From Bacteroidetes bacterium GWA2_40_15 (GTDB lineage Bacteria; Bacteroidota; Bacteroidia; Bacteroidales; VadinHA17): DNA of 64,000 nt. The notes below the pieces were generated by a model. The model worked only from the letters and a program-made list of their open reading frames with translations. It did not search any database and was not told where the DNA came from. The DNA is taken from assembly GCA_001768195.1 (NCBI GenBank), contig MENI01000088.1:43846-107845 (forward strand), written 5' to 3'. Position 1 is the stretch's first letter. Each line of letters opens with the position of its first letter. Shown here one piece after another: positions 35,745 through 44,806 of this stretch. Both the position numbers and the translations under genes were made by a program.

Positions 35745-36635
35745 TCACTTTCCGGAAAGAACAGGGTACATATACCTTACAGCCAGAATCCTTGCATGTC
35801 CTTCTTCATCATTATTACCGCTGTAAAAACCAATCCGGGTTTTAGGTGAGAAAAAATAAGCATCCCCTTCTTTAGAAGCATGCCGTAATTCTGCTCCATC
35901 ATCCGTCTCCCCTGCTACAATGTCTCCATGTCCCTTTAATATCAGGTAGATCTCTTCCTCTTTATCATGCTTATGAGGAATATTTGTACCTCTTGTTGCG
36001 AAGTCCATTATGAATAAACTTGTAACTCTGCATGCAGCTGCCAGTCTGTCTCTTTTGCTTTCTGTGGTACCCAGGAGGAGCTGAAAAGTGGTGGAAGGAC
36101 CATGTGAAGGCAGAGTCTGGAATTTGACCTCATCCGTATTCGCTATCATCAAACCCTTTTTTGTCGATATGCATGTATCGCGATCGAACTTAAATCCCAT
36201 TATTATGACAGATATGGATTGTTCGCGCGGATTTGAGAATCCGAATTTCATCTCTTTTGGAATATACATAAAGTCGTTTTTACTGACTGGTATATTCTCT
36301 TTGCCAAAGTGAAGAATACCGGTTCCCTCCATAACAAACAGAACCTGCTCCTCATCAGAATACTTAACTGTATTGCTTATGCCTCCGGGATCGATTAAAA
36401 GATTACCGTACCTGCTTAATCCCTTAATAATTTCTGATCCGTTGTCCCCCTTGCCAAAGAAAGGTTTGTAATGAGCAGTCGGGGTCGACATTTCGTTTTT
36501 AATTTCACTGACTGCCGATAAAGACCTTTTTAAATACTGGGATTTGGCATTTACAGAAACTGCCAGGAGCAGTACAATGAAAATAATGGAATCGGGAAAA
36601 ACTCTCTTTAGTTTGTTATATATTCTTTTTTTCAT
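35745..36635 (-). CDS. exported bicupin protein
   Basis: This is a 296-residue protein with an N-terminal hydrophobic signal (about 14-32) and two cupin barrels. The first (about 70-165) has YSDEEQVLFVMEGTG but lacks the metal HxH. The second (about 200-290) has HKHDKEEEIYLIL, the HxHxxxxE metal-binding motif, and AYFFSPKTRIGFY. Such bicupins include sugar-acid and ureidoglycine-type enzymes, but no activity can be assigned. It starts 12 bases after the enolase-superfamily gene and is probably co-transcribed with it, so it may act on the same or a related metabolite in the periplasm. Confidence 0.75.
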   Translation of the reverse strand: MKKRIYNKLKRVFPDSIIFIVLLLAVSVNAKSQYLKRSLSAVSEIKNEMSTPTAHYKPFFGKGDNGSEIIKGLSRYGNLLIDPGGISNTVKYSDEEQVLFVMEGTGILHFGKENIPVSKNDFMYIPKEMKFGFSNPREQSISVIIMGFKFDRDTCISTKKGLMIANTDEVKFQTLPSHGPSTTFQLLLGTTESKRDRLAAACRVTSLFIMDFATRGTNIPHKHDKEEEIYLILKGHGDIVAGETDDGAELRHASKEGDAYFFSPKTRIGFYSGNNDEEGHARILAVRYMYPVLSGK

Positions 36636-36647
36636 AAGAGTATAATG

Positions 36648-38051
36648 CTAATTTGAACCATGCTGGTTGGCATAAACACCCTCATCATTTATATGCCACC
36701 AGGTACCTCCTGTCTGATGATAATCTCCAATGATACCCTTCTGTTTTGCCTCCATCATTGTCATAGGCGTGTCGAATTCAGGGGTAGGATTGAATAATCC
36801 CGGATTGTATTTGAGATATTTGGGTTCCCTCAGGTATTTTTCTGCCACTTCATCAATAAATTCGATCCCCAGGCCCGGAGTGTCGGGGACCTGTATAACT
36901 CCATTCCTTATGAGCGGTTTCTGAATGCCTTTAACCAGATCATCCACCCATGGCATCTCAATTGTATGACATTCAAGAGAGATAAACTCCTTTATTGTCG
37001 CAGCTGTGTGTACATTTGCCATCATTCCGATCGGAGATGAAGCACAGTGCATCATTGTCCTTATTCCATACTGGTAAGCATAATCAGCTATCTTCTTTGT
37101 TTCAATCATTCCTCCTGAAGTAAGAAGGTCCGGATGAATTATGCTCACCGTATTCTGCTCTATCCATGGTTTAAAATTCTCAAGGCTCCAGATATCCTCT
37201 CCATTCAGTGTTGGAGTTTTCGATCCTGCGGTGATTTGTCGATTAAGGTTAACTGCATTGAATTTTGTGAAATGAATTACATCCTCAATATACGCCAGGT
37301 TGAATTTTTGATCTGCCATAAAATTACCAAGTTCGATCCCGCTCTGCACTGTCATATTTCCGAAATGGTCAGCTCCCAGGGTAACATCATATCCTATAAT
37401 ATTCCGTGCGCCAAGTACATGTTCTCCCCAAATCTCCAGACCCTTCCGGGTTGGTACATTGTTTACTATTGCTCCATCAATATTTCTTATCAGCGGAGGT
37501 GTAAGATCGATCTTATAATGTCTCAGACCCAGGTCGCGCCTTCGTTTCATCATTAATTTCAGGTTCTCCTTATCCAATACTGTGGGGCAGTCGGCATAAA
37601 TATCAACAGTGTCCCGCACCTTATTCCCAAGCAGTTTCCAGCATGGAACACCCAATGCCTTACCCGCAATATCCATCAGAGCGATATCCACAGCTGCATA
37701 TCCTCCTGCATATCTTCCCGGTCCTGTAAGATGCCTGATGCTTCCGAGAATTGTCTCTATATCAAGTGGATCCTTTCCTATCAGATAAGGTTTCAGCATT
37801 AATGCCTGTGCTATCCATCCGGCATCTCTGACCTCACCCAGGCCAATAATCCCCTGGTTGGTATAGATCTTAATTATGGGGAAGTCATAAATAGCGGCAA
37901 GCGTTGCTCCCCGGATATCTGTAATCTTCAGGTCCGAAGGTCTGGAATAGGAATCTTTAGGGCGTACAACAGATCCATCGGTAACTAATCCTGAATATCC
38001 TAAAGCTGCTCCTCCGATTACACTTTTTTTCAGAAAGGATTTTCTGTCCAT
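36648..38051 (-). CDS. enolase-superfamily (mandelate racemase-like) enzyme with Tat-like leader
   Basis: This is a 467-residue member of the mandelate racemase/muconate-lactonising group, close in style to sugar-acid dehydratases. The leader MDRKSFLKKSVIGGAALG is Tat-like (RK in place of RR), so the enzyme is probably exported folded. Active-site elements in order: HYKIDL (Lys after strand 2), metal ligands in GYDVTLGADH, YIEDVI and NGEDIW, then HPDLLTSGG and MHCASSPIG. It would abstract an alpha proton and eliminate water from an acid sugar; the exact substrate is unknown. A TATCTTTG -7 element lies 34 bases upstream. A cupin gene follows. Confidence 0.85.
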   Translation of the reverse strand: MDRKSFLKKSVIGGAALGYSGLVTDGSVVRPKDSYSRPSDLKITDIRGATLAAIYDFPIIKIYTNQGIIGLGEVRDAGWIAQALMLKPYLIGKDPLDIETILGSIRHLTGPGRYAGGYAAVDIALMDIAGKALGVPCWKLLGNKVRDTVDIYADCPTVLDKENLKLMMKRRRDLGLRHYKIDLTPPLIRNIDGAIVNNVPTRKGLEIWGEHVLGARNIIGYDVTLGADHFGNMTVQSGIELGNFMADQKFNLAYIEDVIHFTKFNAVNLNRQITAGSKTPTLNGEDIWSLENFKPWIEQNTVSIIHPDLLTSGGMIETKKIADYAYQYGIRTMMHCASSPIGMMANVHTAATIKEFISLECHTIEMPWVDDLVKGIQKPLIRNGVIQVPDTPGLGIEFIDEVAEKYLREPKYLKYNPGLFNPTPEFDTPMTMMEAKQKGIIGDYHQTGGTWWHINDEGVYANQHGSN

Positions 38052-38084
38052 GATAGAGTTGTTTAAAGATTATGTAATATATAT

Positions 38085-38092
38085 CAAAGATA
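38085..38092 (-). promoter_or_regulatory. putative -7 element for the enolase-cupin genes
   Basis: On the minus strand the site reads TATCTTTG, an exact match to TAnnTTTG. Transcription would begin near 38078, about 27 bases before the start codon. No clear -33 element was seen. Confidence 0.35.
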
Positions 38093-38203
38093 AATTTTTC
38101 AAACTAATTATGATTTATCATCAGGTTAAAAGCATTGCACTATAAAATTTGTTGATAAATTTAACCCCTTTACAGGAAAAGCCATTAACCACAAAACGCA
38201 AAA

Positions 38204-40639
38204 ATGAAAAGTAAAAAGTTTTTTGTCTCTTCATTAGTTCTGATATTCAGCCTGTCGCTCAATCTCCGTGCAACAGATGATGTCCGTCTCCTGAGATTTC
38301 CCGACATAAACAACGATCTTATCACTTTCGTTTATGCCGGCGACATCTGGACAGTCAATTCGAAGGGAGGAGAAGCACGACGTCTTACATCACATAAAGG
38401 ACTGGAACTTTTCCCGAAAATATCACCTGATGGTAAATGGATTGCATTTTCAGGTGAATATTCAGGCAGCCGTCAGATCTTTGTAATACCATCAGCCGGA
38501 GGCGTGCCGAGGCAGCCTACATGGTACAATTCTGTCGGAGTCATGCCACCAAGAGGTGGCTGGGATAATGTTGTCCTTGACTGGACCCCCGACAGCAAGT
38601 ACCTGCTTTTCTCCGACAGAACACTGAATCTCAGGCTGATTGAAATTTCATCCGGTAAAATTACTGATGTGGATCGTGGTACCGGCAGTGAGTTACGCAG
38701 CTACAGCTTCTCACCCGACTCACGCTGGATTGAATACTCCAAAGAGGGCAGCAATGATAAAACAGCAATCTGGGTTTATGATATATCCTCAGGTAAGAAG
38801 ACACAGATAACAGATGGTTCCTATACCGATGACAATCCTCAGTTCAGCACATGCGGAAACTATATTTTCTTTGAATCAAATCGCGACTACAACCTTTCTT
38901 TCTCAAGCTATGAGTTCGATTATCTCTATAATGATGCCACCCGGATTTATGCTTTAGCTCTTACCCCAAAAAGTCCCGGGATCTTCAAAGATAAAAATGC
39001 TGCTGAACCTGTAAGTGAGAATAAAACAGCAGCAGCTTCTCCGGCAACCGGAAAAGACAAGAAAGCCAAAACCAGTACACCGGATACTATCTCTGCAGGT
39101 AAAAAAGAGATTAAAACAGAGATAGACTTTAATAAGATCAACAACCGGATCACGGCTTTACCCGGGGAAGCGGGAAATTACAGGCTTATTGGCGCCATTG
39201 AAAGTGGTTTGATTTTCACCAGCAAGGGTAAGCTCATGAAATTCAGCCTGACAGATGAAAAGAATGAAGAGATCCTCGACAATGTAATGACCGCCTCCCT
39301 GTCGGCTGACAGGAAAATGGTCATATATCGTTCAGGAGGTGATTACGGCATAATAAAGATTACCCCGGGGCAAAAGGCCGGAGCCGGCAAGCTCGGGTTA
39401 AATGGACTGGAAATGAAGATTGATCCGCATAAAGAGTGGGATCAGATATATGTGGATGCATGGAGAATTTTCCGCGATTACTTTTATGTTAGTAATATTC
39501 ATGGTGTAAACTGGCCTGAAATGAGGATCCGCTATAATGCCATGCTCCCTTATGTAAGTCATCGTGCTGATCTTGATTATATCCTTAATGAGATTGTAGC
39601 TGAAGCCAATGCAGGGCATACCTATGTGGATTGGGGTGATTTTGAGACTGTTAAACGGATTGATAACGGCCTCCTTGGAGCCGAACTTACAGCAGACGAC
39701 GCAGCAGGCCGCTACAGAATATCAAAGATCTATAATGGTGAAAACTGGAATCCTGACCGCCGCTCACCACTTACAGAACAGGGAGTGGATGTGAAAGAAG
39801 GTGATTATATTATAAGTATTAACGGGAAGAATCTGACAACTGATTCAAATCCATATATGCTGCTTGAGAACAGTACCGAAAATCCTGTTGAAATAACAGT
39901 CAGCAGCACTCCATCTTCAGAGAATCAACGTACAAATATTATTAAACCGCTAAAATCCGAACAGGAGTTAAGGTATTTCAACTGGGTAAATGAGAGAAGG
40001 GCAATGGTCGATAAGCTTTCGGGAGGGAGGATCGGTTATATTCATGTACCAAATACATCAACCGCCGGTAACAAGGAGCTGTTTCATGGTATGTACACTT
40101 ATTATGACAAGGAGGCGCTCATAATTGACGACCGCTATAACGGAGGAGGCTTTATCCCGGACAGGATGGCAGATCTGCTCGACCGGAATACTTTAGTATA
40201 CTGGCATAGGAATGGACTTTTGCCATCAAAGGCTCCGGGAATTGCTCATGACGGGCCTAAGGTAATGCTTGTAAACGGCTATTCGGCTTCAGGCGGGGAT
40301 GCATTCCCTTATTTCTTCAAAAAAATGGGACTCGGAAAACTGATCGGAACCCGTACATGGGGAGGATTAATTGGTATATCAGGCAATGCCCGTCTTGTTG
40401 ACGGAGGAAATATCTCTGTACCTCAGTTTGGTATTTTTGATCAGGATGAGGGATGGGTAATTGAAGGTATTGGCGTATACCCTGACATTGAAGTTGTTGA
40501 CCGTCCCGAGCAACTGGCAAAAGGAATTGATCCATGTATTGAAATAGCGGTTGAGGTACTTCTTCAGGAACTGAAGGAAAAACCTGTTAAGAAAATAACA
40601 GTACCTGCTCCGCCTGACCGCTCTAAATGGAGAGAATAA
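38204..40639 (+). CDS. tricorn-type S41 peptidase with shortened propeller region
   Basis: This is an 811-residue exported protease: signal peptide (1-23), WD40/PD40-like propeller (about 25-250), Lys/Ala-rich linker (260-305), a tricorn C1-type region (about 400-490; ALDYI-like HRADLDYILNEIVAEANAGHTYV), PDZ (about 510-590; DYIISINGKNL) and S41 core with the nucleophile Ser696 in GYSASGGDAFPYFF and IGTRTWGGLIGI. Bacterial tricorn proteins of this type are usually about 1050-1100 residues with two propellers. Here blade 2-3 of the first propeller (LDWTPDSKYLLF) passes straight into late second-propeller sequence (SDRTLNLRLIEISSGKITD), so about 260 residues are missing in frame. Trimming of peptides in the periplasm is the assumed role. 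Confidence 0.88.
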   Translation: MKSKKFFVSSLVLIFSLSLNLRATDDVRLLRFPDINNDLITFVYAGDIWTVNSKGGEARRLTSHKGLELFPKISPDGKWIAFSGEYSGSRQIFVIPSAGGVPRQPTWYNSVGVMPPRGGWDNVVLDWTPDSKYLLFSDRTLNLRLIEISSGKITDVDRGTGSELRSYSFSPDSRWIEYSKEGSNDKTAIWVYDISSGKKTQITDGSYTDDNPQFSTCGNYIFFESNRDYNLSFSSYEFDYLYNDATRIYALALTPKSPGIFKDKNAAEPVSENKTAAASPATGKDKKAKTSTPDTISAGKKEIKTEIDFNKINNRITALPGEAGNYRLIGAIESGLIFTSKGKLMKFSLTDEKNEEILDNVMTASLSADRKMVIYRSGGDYGIIKITPGQKAGAGKLGLNGLEMKIDPHKEWDQIYVDAWRIFRDYFYVSNIHGVNWPEMRIRYNAMLPYVSHRADLDYILNEIVAEANAGHTYVDWGDFETVKRIDNGLLGAELTADDAAGRYRISKIYNGENWNPDRRSPLTEQGVDVKEGDYIISINGKNLTTDSNPYMLLENSTENPVEITVSSTPSSENQRTNIIKPLKSEQELRYFNWVNERRAMVDKLSGGRIGYIHVPNTSTAGNKELFHGMYTYYDKEALIIDDRYNGGGFIPDRMADLLDRNTLVYWHRNGLLPSKAPGIAHDGPKVMLVNGYSASGGDAFPYFFKKMGLGKLIGTRTWGGLIGISGNARLVDGGNISVPQFGIFDQDEGWVIEGIGVYPDIEVVDRPEQLAKGIDPCIEIAVEVLLQELKEKPVKKITVPAPPDRSKWRE

Positions 40640-40756
40640 GACTATAAGTTAACCGATATCCTTCGCAGAGGCAAGGTGTTTGCTTATTATCTTCCGACAA
40701 CTTATGAATCAGAGTTGCTTTAATATTAATTATTTTTACCGTTAAAGAATAAAATC

Positions 40757-41614
40757 ATGCAGGAATATTTTAATAAATGGATTGAAAACATCGTCCCTTG
40801 GCTTCTGTCAAACGGAGTTAAAATTCTGATAATCGCTGTTGCTGCCTATGTCCTGAACCAGATATTGTCCAGGATAGTGATCAGAGCTGTACGAATAGCA
40901 GTGGTGGCTGATGAGTCAATGTCGGATGAGTCTGAAAAGAAAAGGGAAGACACCCTGATCAGGATATTTAACGGGGCTATACGTATCGTTATAATATTAA
41001 TTTCCCTGCTGATGATATTGCAGGAAACCGGAATCGAAATTGCGCCCCTGCTTGCAGGAGCAGGGGTAGTAGGACTTGCAATCGGTTTTGGTGCTCAGTA
41101 TCTTATAAGGGATATTATCTCCGGTATGTTCATTATACTTGAAAACCAGTACCGTATAGGTGATGTAATAAGAATCGACACCACCGGTGGAAAAGTCGAA
41201 GATATCAGCCTGAGGATGACCTCACTGAGAGATAACAACGGAACAGTACATCATATTCCTCACGGTGAGATCAAAAGGGTGTCCAACCTGTCGAAAAACT
41301 TTGCAAGGGTAAACATCGAGATCGGGGTGGCATACAACACCGATATTGATCATCTTATAGAAGTGATTAATAATACTGGTATTGAACTGGCTCAAGATCC
41401 GCTGTTTAAAGAATTAATAATTACTCCGCCAAGGTTCCTGCGGGTTGAAGCATTTGCCGACTCTGCAATTATTGTCAAGATACTTGGCGACACCAAGCCA
41501 CACATGCATTGGGAGATCGGCGGCGAATTTCGCAAAAGACTTAAAACCGCATTTGACAGGGAAGGAATTGAAATTCCATTTAATCAAGTGGTTGTGCATC
41601 AGGCGAAAGCATAG
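40757..41614 (+). CDS. small-conductance mechanosensitive channel (MscS family)
   Basis: This is a 285-residue MscS-type channel. Three membrane helices are seen at about 13-36, 70-88 and 92-116; the last is the pore helix APLLAGAGVVGLAIGFGAQYLI, rich in Gly and Ala. The beta domain has the signature GDVIRID and VEDISLRMTSLRDNNG, and a C-terminal alpha/beta domain ends with GIEIPFNQVVVH. It releases solutes on hypo-osmotic shock at the inner membrane. Stands alone after the tricorn gene. Confidence 0.93.
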   Translation: MQEYFNKWIENIVPWLLSNGVKILIIAVAAYVLNQILSRIVIRAVRIAVVADESMSDESEKKREDTLIRIFNGAIRIVIILISLLMILQETGIEIAPLLAGAGVVGLAIGFGAQYLIRDIISGMFIILENQYRIGDVIRIDTTGGKVEDISLRMTSLRDNNGTVHHIPHGEIKRVSNLSKNFARVNIEIGVAYNTDIDHLIEVINNTGIELAQDPLFKELIITPPRFLRVEAFADSAIIVKILGDTKPHMHWEIGGEFRKRLKTAFDREGIEIPFNQVVVHQAKA

Positions 41615-41633
41615 TATAATGGCTGTCTGGCAG

Positions 41634-42749
41634 CTATTTATTCTCTGGGATATGCAACTTTTTCACTTTGTAAATGGCATCCATCAGGCCGTCAGTAAAT
41701 GTATCCTGACCAAGGTGCCAGTACATTATTCCTCCTAGCTTGTTGTCGATAACATACCTGGTTTTCATCTCAACGGAATGTTTATCATCGTAAGTAAAAA
41801 ATTGCCTTTTCTCTGCATTATAAAGGAAAGGAGCGTTTGCAGCCTCATCCCAGTGATAGACCCATCCGCTGTCAGCAGGGAATGTTACCGGCATATTCTT
41901 GTAACCAACCGTTGTTTTGAATTTGGCCGGCTGACCAAGACCGTTGTTGGTGCTCTCCACATTTTCGAAGATCTTGCCATAAAAAGCACCTCCGACTATA
42001 ATCTTTTCAGAAGGGATCCCCATCTTAATCAGAGATTTAACCATCCAGTCAGCTGACCGTGGCTGTTCGGGAGTGGAATACAAACCTGTATGGTGCATTG
42101 CTGTCTTTGATCCCGGACCTGACATATCGTATGTCATCAGGTTAACATAATCCATTTTTTTCATTACCTGTTTCCACTGAATGGCAGAATCGAGAAAATT
42201 CTGTGAAGCGCCTGCTGCAAAGCTTAATTCTTTTTCATAACCCAGTTTTCTGAGCTCATTTACTAGCTTTGTGAAGTTTTTCTTGTCTTCCGGGGCAAAT
42301 TTATGTCCCTGGAAACCTCTGATTCCAGGATATTCCCAATCCAGATCCAGTCCGTCAACCTTGAAATAATCATAAAACTCCTTTACCGACTGTGTAAATT
42401 CTTTTCTCCCCTCCTTTGTAGCAAATACATCTGAACAGGTCTTGCAACCGCCCCAGCCTCCAAGAGAGAGCAATACCTTAAGGTCGGGATTCTTGCTTTT
42501 AAGGGATACCATCTTCTCTATCACTGCAGTATCTCTTGCACTTCTTATACTGAATCTGTTCCCATTCAGTCTGCCGAAACAGAATATTATATGTGACATC
42601 TGGTTAACATCATAATTATCGAGTGCTTCAGCTGGTCCTGAATAGTAAGATAAGATCCTGATCTTGTTTTGTTCCTGAGAGAACAAAGAGGTTGTCATAA
42701 AACAAAACAGGAATACGGCAAAGAGTCTAAGTAATTCTGATGGTTTCAT
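41634..42749 (-). CDS. GH18 chitinase
   Basis: This is a 371-residue family 18 glycoside hydrolase with a signal peptide (about 1-24, SLFSQ). The catalytic motif DGLDLDWEY is complete: Asp132, Asp135, Asp137 and acid Glu139. SLGGWGG (95-101) is the conserved substrate-side strand, and VNLMTYDMSG and GIMYWHLGQD complete the barrel. A Cys pair (GCKTC) follows the SLGG strand. It cuts beta-1,4-GlcNAc links in chitin or peptidoglycan-like glycans outside the cytoplasm. The start at 42749 places the signal at the N-terminus. It follows the polysaccharide deacetylase gene in the same direction. Confidence 0.92.
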   Translation of the reverse strand: MKPSELLRLFAVFLFCFMTTSLFSQEQNKIRILSYYSGPAEALDNYDVNQMSHIIFCFGRLNGNRFSIRSARDTAVIEKMVSLKSKNPDLKVLLSLGGWGGCKTCSDVFATKEGRKEFTQSVKEFYDYFKVDGLDLDWEYPGIRGFQGHKFAPEDKKNFTKLVNELRKLGYEKELSFAAGASQNFLDSAIQWKQVMKKMDYVNLMTYDMSGPGSKTAMHHTGLYSTPEQPRSADWMVKSLIKMGIPSEKIIVGGAFYGKIFENVESTNNGLGQPAKFKTTVGYKNMPVTFPADSGWVYHWDEAANAPFLYNAEKRQFFTYDDKHSVEMKTRYVIDNKLGGIMYWHLGQDTFTDGLMDAIYKVKKLHIPENK

Positions 42750-42820
42750 AGTTTTATAGTTAAGGTTTGTATACTCTGGCAAACTCTTATTGAACTCAAA
42801 AACAATATCTGATTCAGTAA

Positions 42821-44158
42821 TTATACGCCTGATATTTCAATATTACCGCCATTCGGTATAGCCTGATAAAGTACATAAGTCTCATTCCCTTCCTTCTGAG
42901 TGCTGAGTTGTTTAACTTCAGTACCCTGTTTTACAACTACTTTTTTCCATCCTGGCCTCACATAACTCTTTAGGGTTAATGGGATATTATACAATGATAT
43001 ATCGAGTGAATGTGTCAGGTCAATTGTGATTTTATCTTTATTTACCGAGGATTTGACGTTTGAATTCATCCTTTCACGCATATATTTTGCCGCATCGGCA
43101 AATGTTGCCACCCACAGGTCATTTTCTTTAGATTTCATATACTGAAAATACTCCTCAATACTTTCGATGGTCAGAGCCTCCCAGCCAATACCGTCGACAC
43201 CATGAATTACAAGCACCAGCCATATATTATTGCCTGCAGCAGCAGTGTCAATCCAGGCTTTCATCATTGGCATTGGCGTTTTTGTAGTAGCTCCTCTCTG
43301 CCACTGCACATATTCCAGGTCGGATGAAACAGGGCTTTTTCGGCTGGCCCGGTTGAGTTCTTCAAGGAATACTTCAGGCATCCTGTTCCTCAGGGCAGGA
43401 TAAAACCTGTGAGCATATTCCATCGCCCTCTCATCTTCAGTACCATAAGGGCACTCTGCAGAAAAAGTATATTCAGGACCAAGCTTATTAAGAATCTCTT
43501 CACGGCTCTTTTCAAGCTCATAAAGCATATTGGGTTCATCAAGTGCCGCCATATATGGATGGGTAACCATATGACTCGCAAACTCATGTCCCTGTGAAGC
43601 ATAAGTTCTGATCATATCCCAGGTAAGAACATTTTCCCTGCTGTTAACTCTGCGGGCTGCGGTTTCAGGTTTAAATTCACCACTATTCACCTTTTTATAG
43701 AGATCATCAATAATCTTATATGCCTCTTCATATTTCCCGGCATCGATCATTGCACCTGCTTTTGTAAAGTATTCGGAAGTTCCTCTGTATCCAAGAAATC
43801 TTGCAGCTGAAGCCCTCTCGTAAATATTGTCTCTGCCAGTGGGTATAGTCCTGGTTTCCTTTATAATATCCTTAACCGGACGGCCAATAAACTTTCCCTG
43901 GTATTCCGATCCGGGTATCGATCCTGTGTTAATAAAGAATGTTCCCGGCATATTTAACCTGTTCATTACAGGCACCGCTTTCAAAAACTGATTGATTGAT
44001 CCGTCATCGTAAGTGATTGAAACAGCTCCTTTTTTACCATACTGCCATTTTGTGATCTCGGTTTGTCCTGCCGGTAACTTTGAACATGACAAGGTGACAA
44101 TCATGAATACGGTGAGATTTAATATCCCCGCTATTCTTTTTGAAACAGGCTTTTTCAT
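42821..44158 (-). CDS. polysaccharide deacetylase-family lipoprotein
   Basis: This is a 445-residue carbohydrate esterase 4-like protein. Lipoprotein signal ends IVTLSC (Cys25). NodB motif 1 is SITYDDG (Asp51, Asp52) and motif 2 is SHMVTHPYM (His196, His200), which together form the metal site with Asp. A roughly 110-residue helical insertion separates them, longer than in classical NodB enzymes. The C-terminal part (about 355-445) is a beta-rich accessory domain. It would remove N-acetyl or O-acetyl groups from polysaccharide at the surface. Next to GH18, chitin or GlcNAc-polymer processing is the likely setting. Confidence 0.85.
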   Translation of the reverse strand: MKKPVSKRIAGILNLTVFMIVTLSCSKLPAGQTEITKWQYGKKGAVSITYDDGSINQFLKAVPVMNRLNMPGTFFINTGSIPGSEYQGKFIGRPVKDIIKETRTIPTGRDNIYERASAARFLGYRGTSEYFTKAGAMIDAGKYEEAYKIIDDLYKKVNSGEFKPETAARRVNSRENVLTWDMIRTYASQGHEFASHMVTHPYMAALDEPNMLYELEKSREEILNKLGPEYTFSAECPYGTEDERAMEYAHRFYPALRNRMPEVFLEELNRASRKSPVSSDLEYVQWQRGATTKTPMPMMKAWIDTAAAGNNIWLVLVIHGVDGIGWEALTIESIEEYFQYMKSKENDLWVATFADAAKYMRERMNSNVKSSVNKDKITIDLTHSLDISLYNIPLTLKSYVRPGWKKVVVKQGTEVKQLSTQKEGNETYVLYQAIPNGGNIEISGV

Positions 44159-44317
44159 AATGAGTATACGGTAACTGAAGTTGTGAATTTCATAAAATTA
44201 TGAAAAAATCCAACAGGTGAATGTTTTCAGATTGCCAATTAACATTATTTAGCAATTTGATGAATTTCAGCTTATTTCTGCAAAATCTATCGTACATTTG
44301 TTGTATTCCATTATTAG

Positions 44318-44326
44318 AAAGGAGGT
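44318..44326 (+). promoter_or_regulatory. canonical Shine-Dalgarno site
   Basis: AAAGGAGGT, with AGGAGG five bases before the ATG at 44331, is a near-perfect anti-SD match. Such sites are rare in Bacteroidota, where most genes in this window lack one. It fixes the start of the zinc-ribbon gene. A TACATTTG -7 element at 44293-44300 lies just upstream. Confidence 0.7.
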
Positions 44327-44330
44327 TGTT

Positions 44331-44735
44331 ATGAATAATTTTTTATGTCCTCATTGTGATGGTAATATCAGGGTTGGAGATAATGTAATATTCAAGGTCA
44401 GGAACAAGAAAAAACAATCGGGGCTTCTTCTGCTCAGCCCTCAGATCGGAAATTATACAAGCGTTAAACATCCTTCATTTGAAATTATGCAGGATGACTA
44501 TCTGGAATTCTTTTGCCCGTTATGCAACAGTTCCATTACTTCTGACATACACAAAAATCTTGCACATGTAATTCTCTGTGATGAATCAGGAAAATGCAAT
44601 GACGTTTACTTTTCACAGGTAGTTGGCGAACAGAGCACATTTACCACTGATGGAGAGTCAGTTCATGTTGCGGGAGATGATGCAGGCCGGTATACATATT
44701 TCAAAATAGGCGATAAGTTTAAAAAGTACTTCTGA
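44331..44735 (+). CDS. zinc-ribbon protein of unknown function
   Basis: This is a 134-residue soluble protein with two CxxC pairs: CPHC near the N-terminus and CPLC about 56 residues later, probably forming one zinc ribbon with a long insertion (LLLSPQIGNYTSV). Two further Cys (LCDESGKC) follow. The C-terminal 25 residues are polar. No family recognised. The ATG at 44331 is supported by a canonical Shine-Dalgarno site, which suggests high or special translation. It stands 71 bases upstream of the Gfo/Idh/MocA pair and may or may not share a transcript with it. Confidence 0.7.
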   Translation: MNNFLCPHCDGNIRVGDNVIFKVRNKKKQSGLLLLSPQIGNYTSVKHPSFEIMQDDYLEFFCPLCNSSITSDIHKNLAHVILCDESGKCNDVYFSQVVGEQSTFTTDGESVHVAGDDAGRYTYFKIGDKFKKYF

Positions 44736-44806
44736 TTTAATATATTTATCAAACGGTTTCTGACGACCGGAATGTTCTTTTGTTTATCACATATTCATTA
44801 TACATC

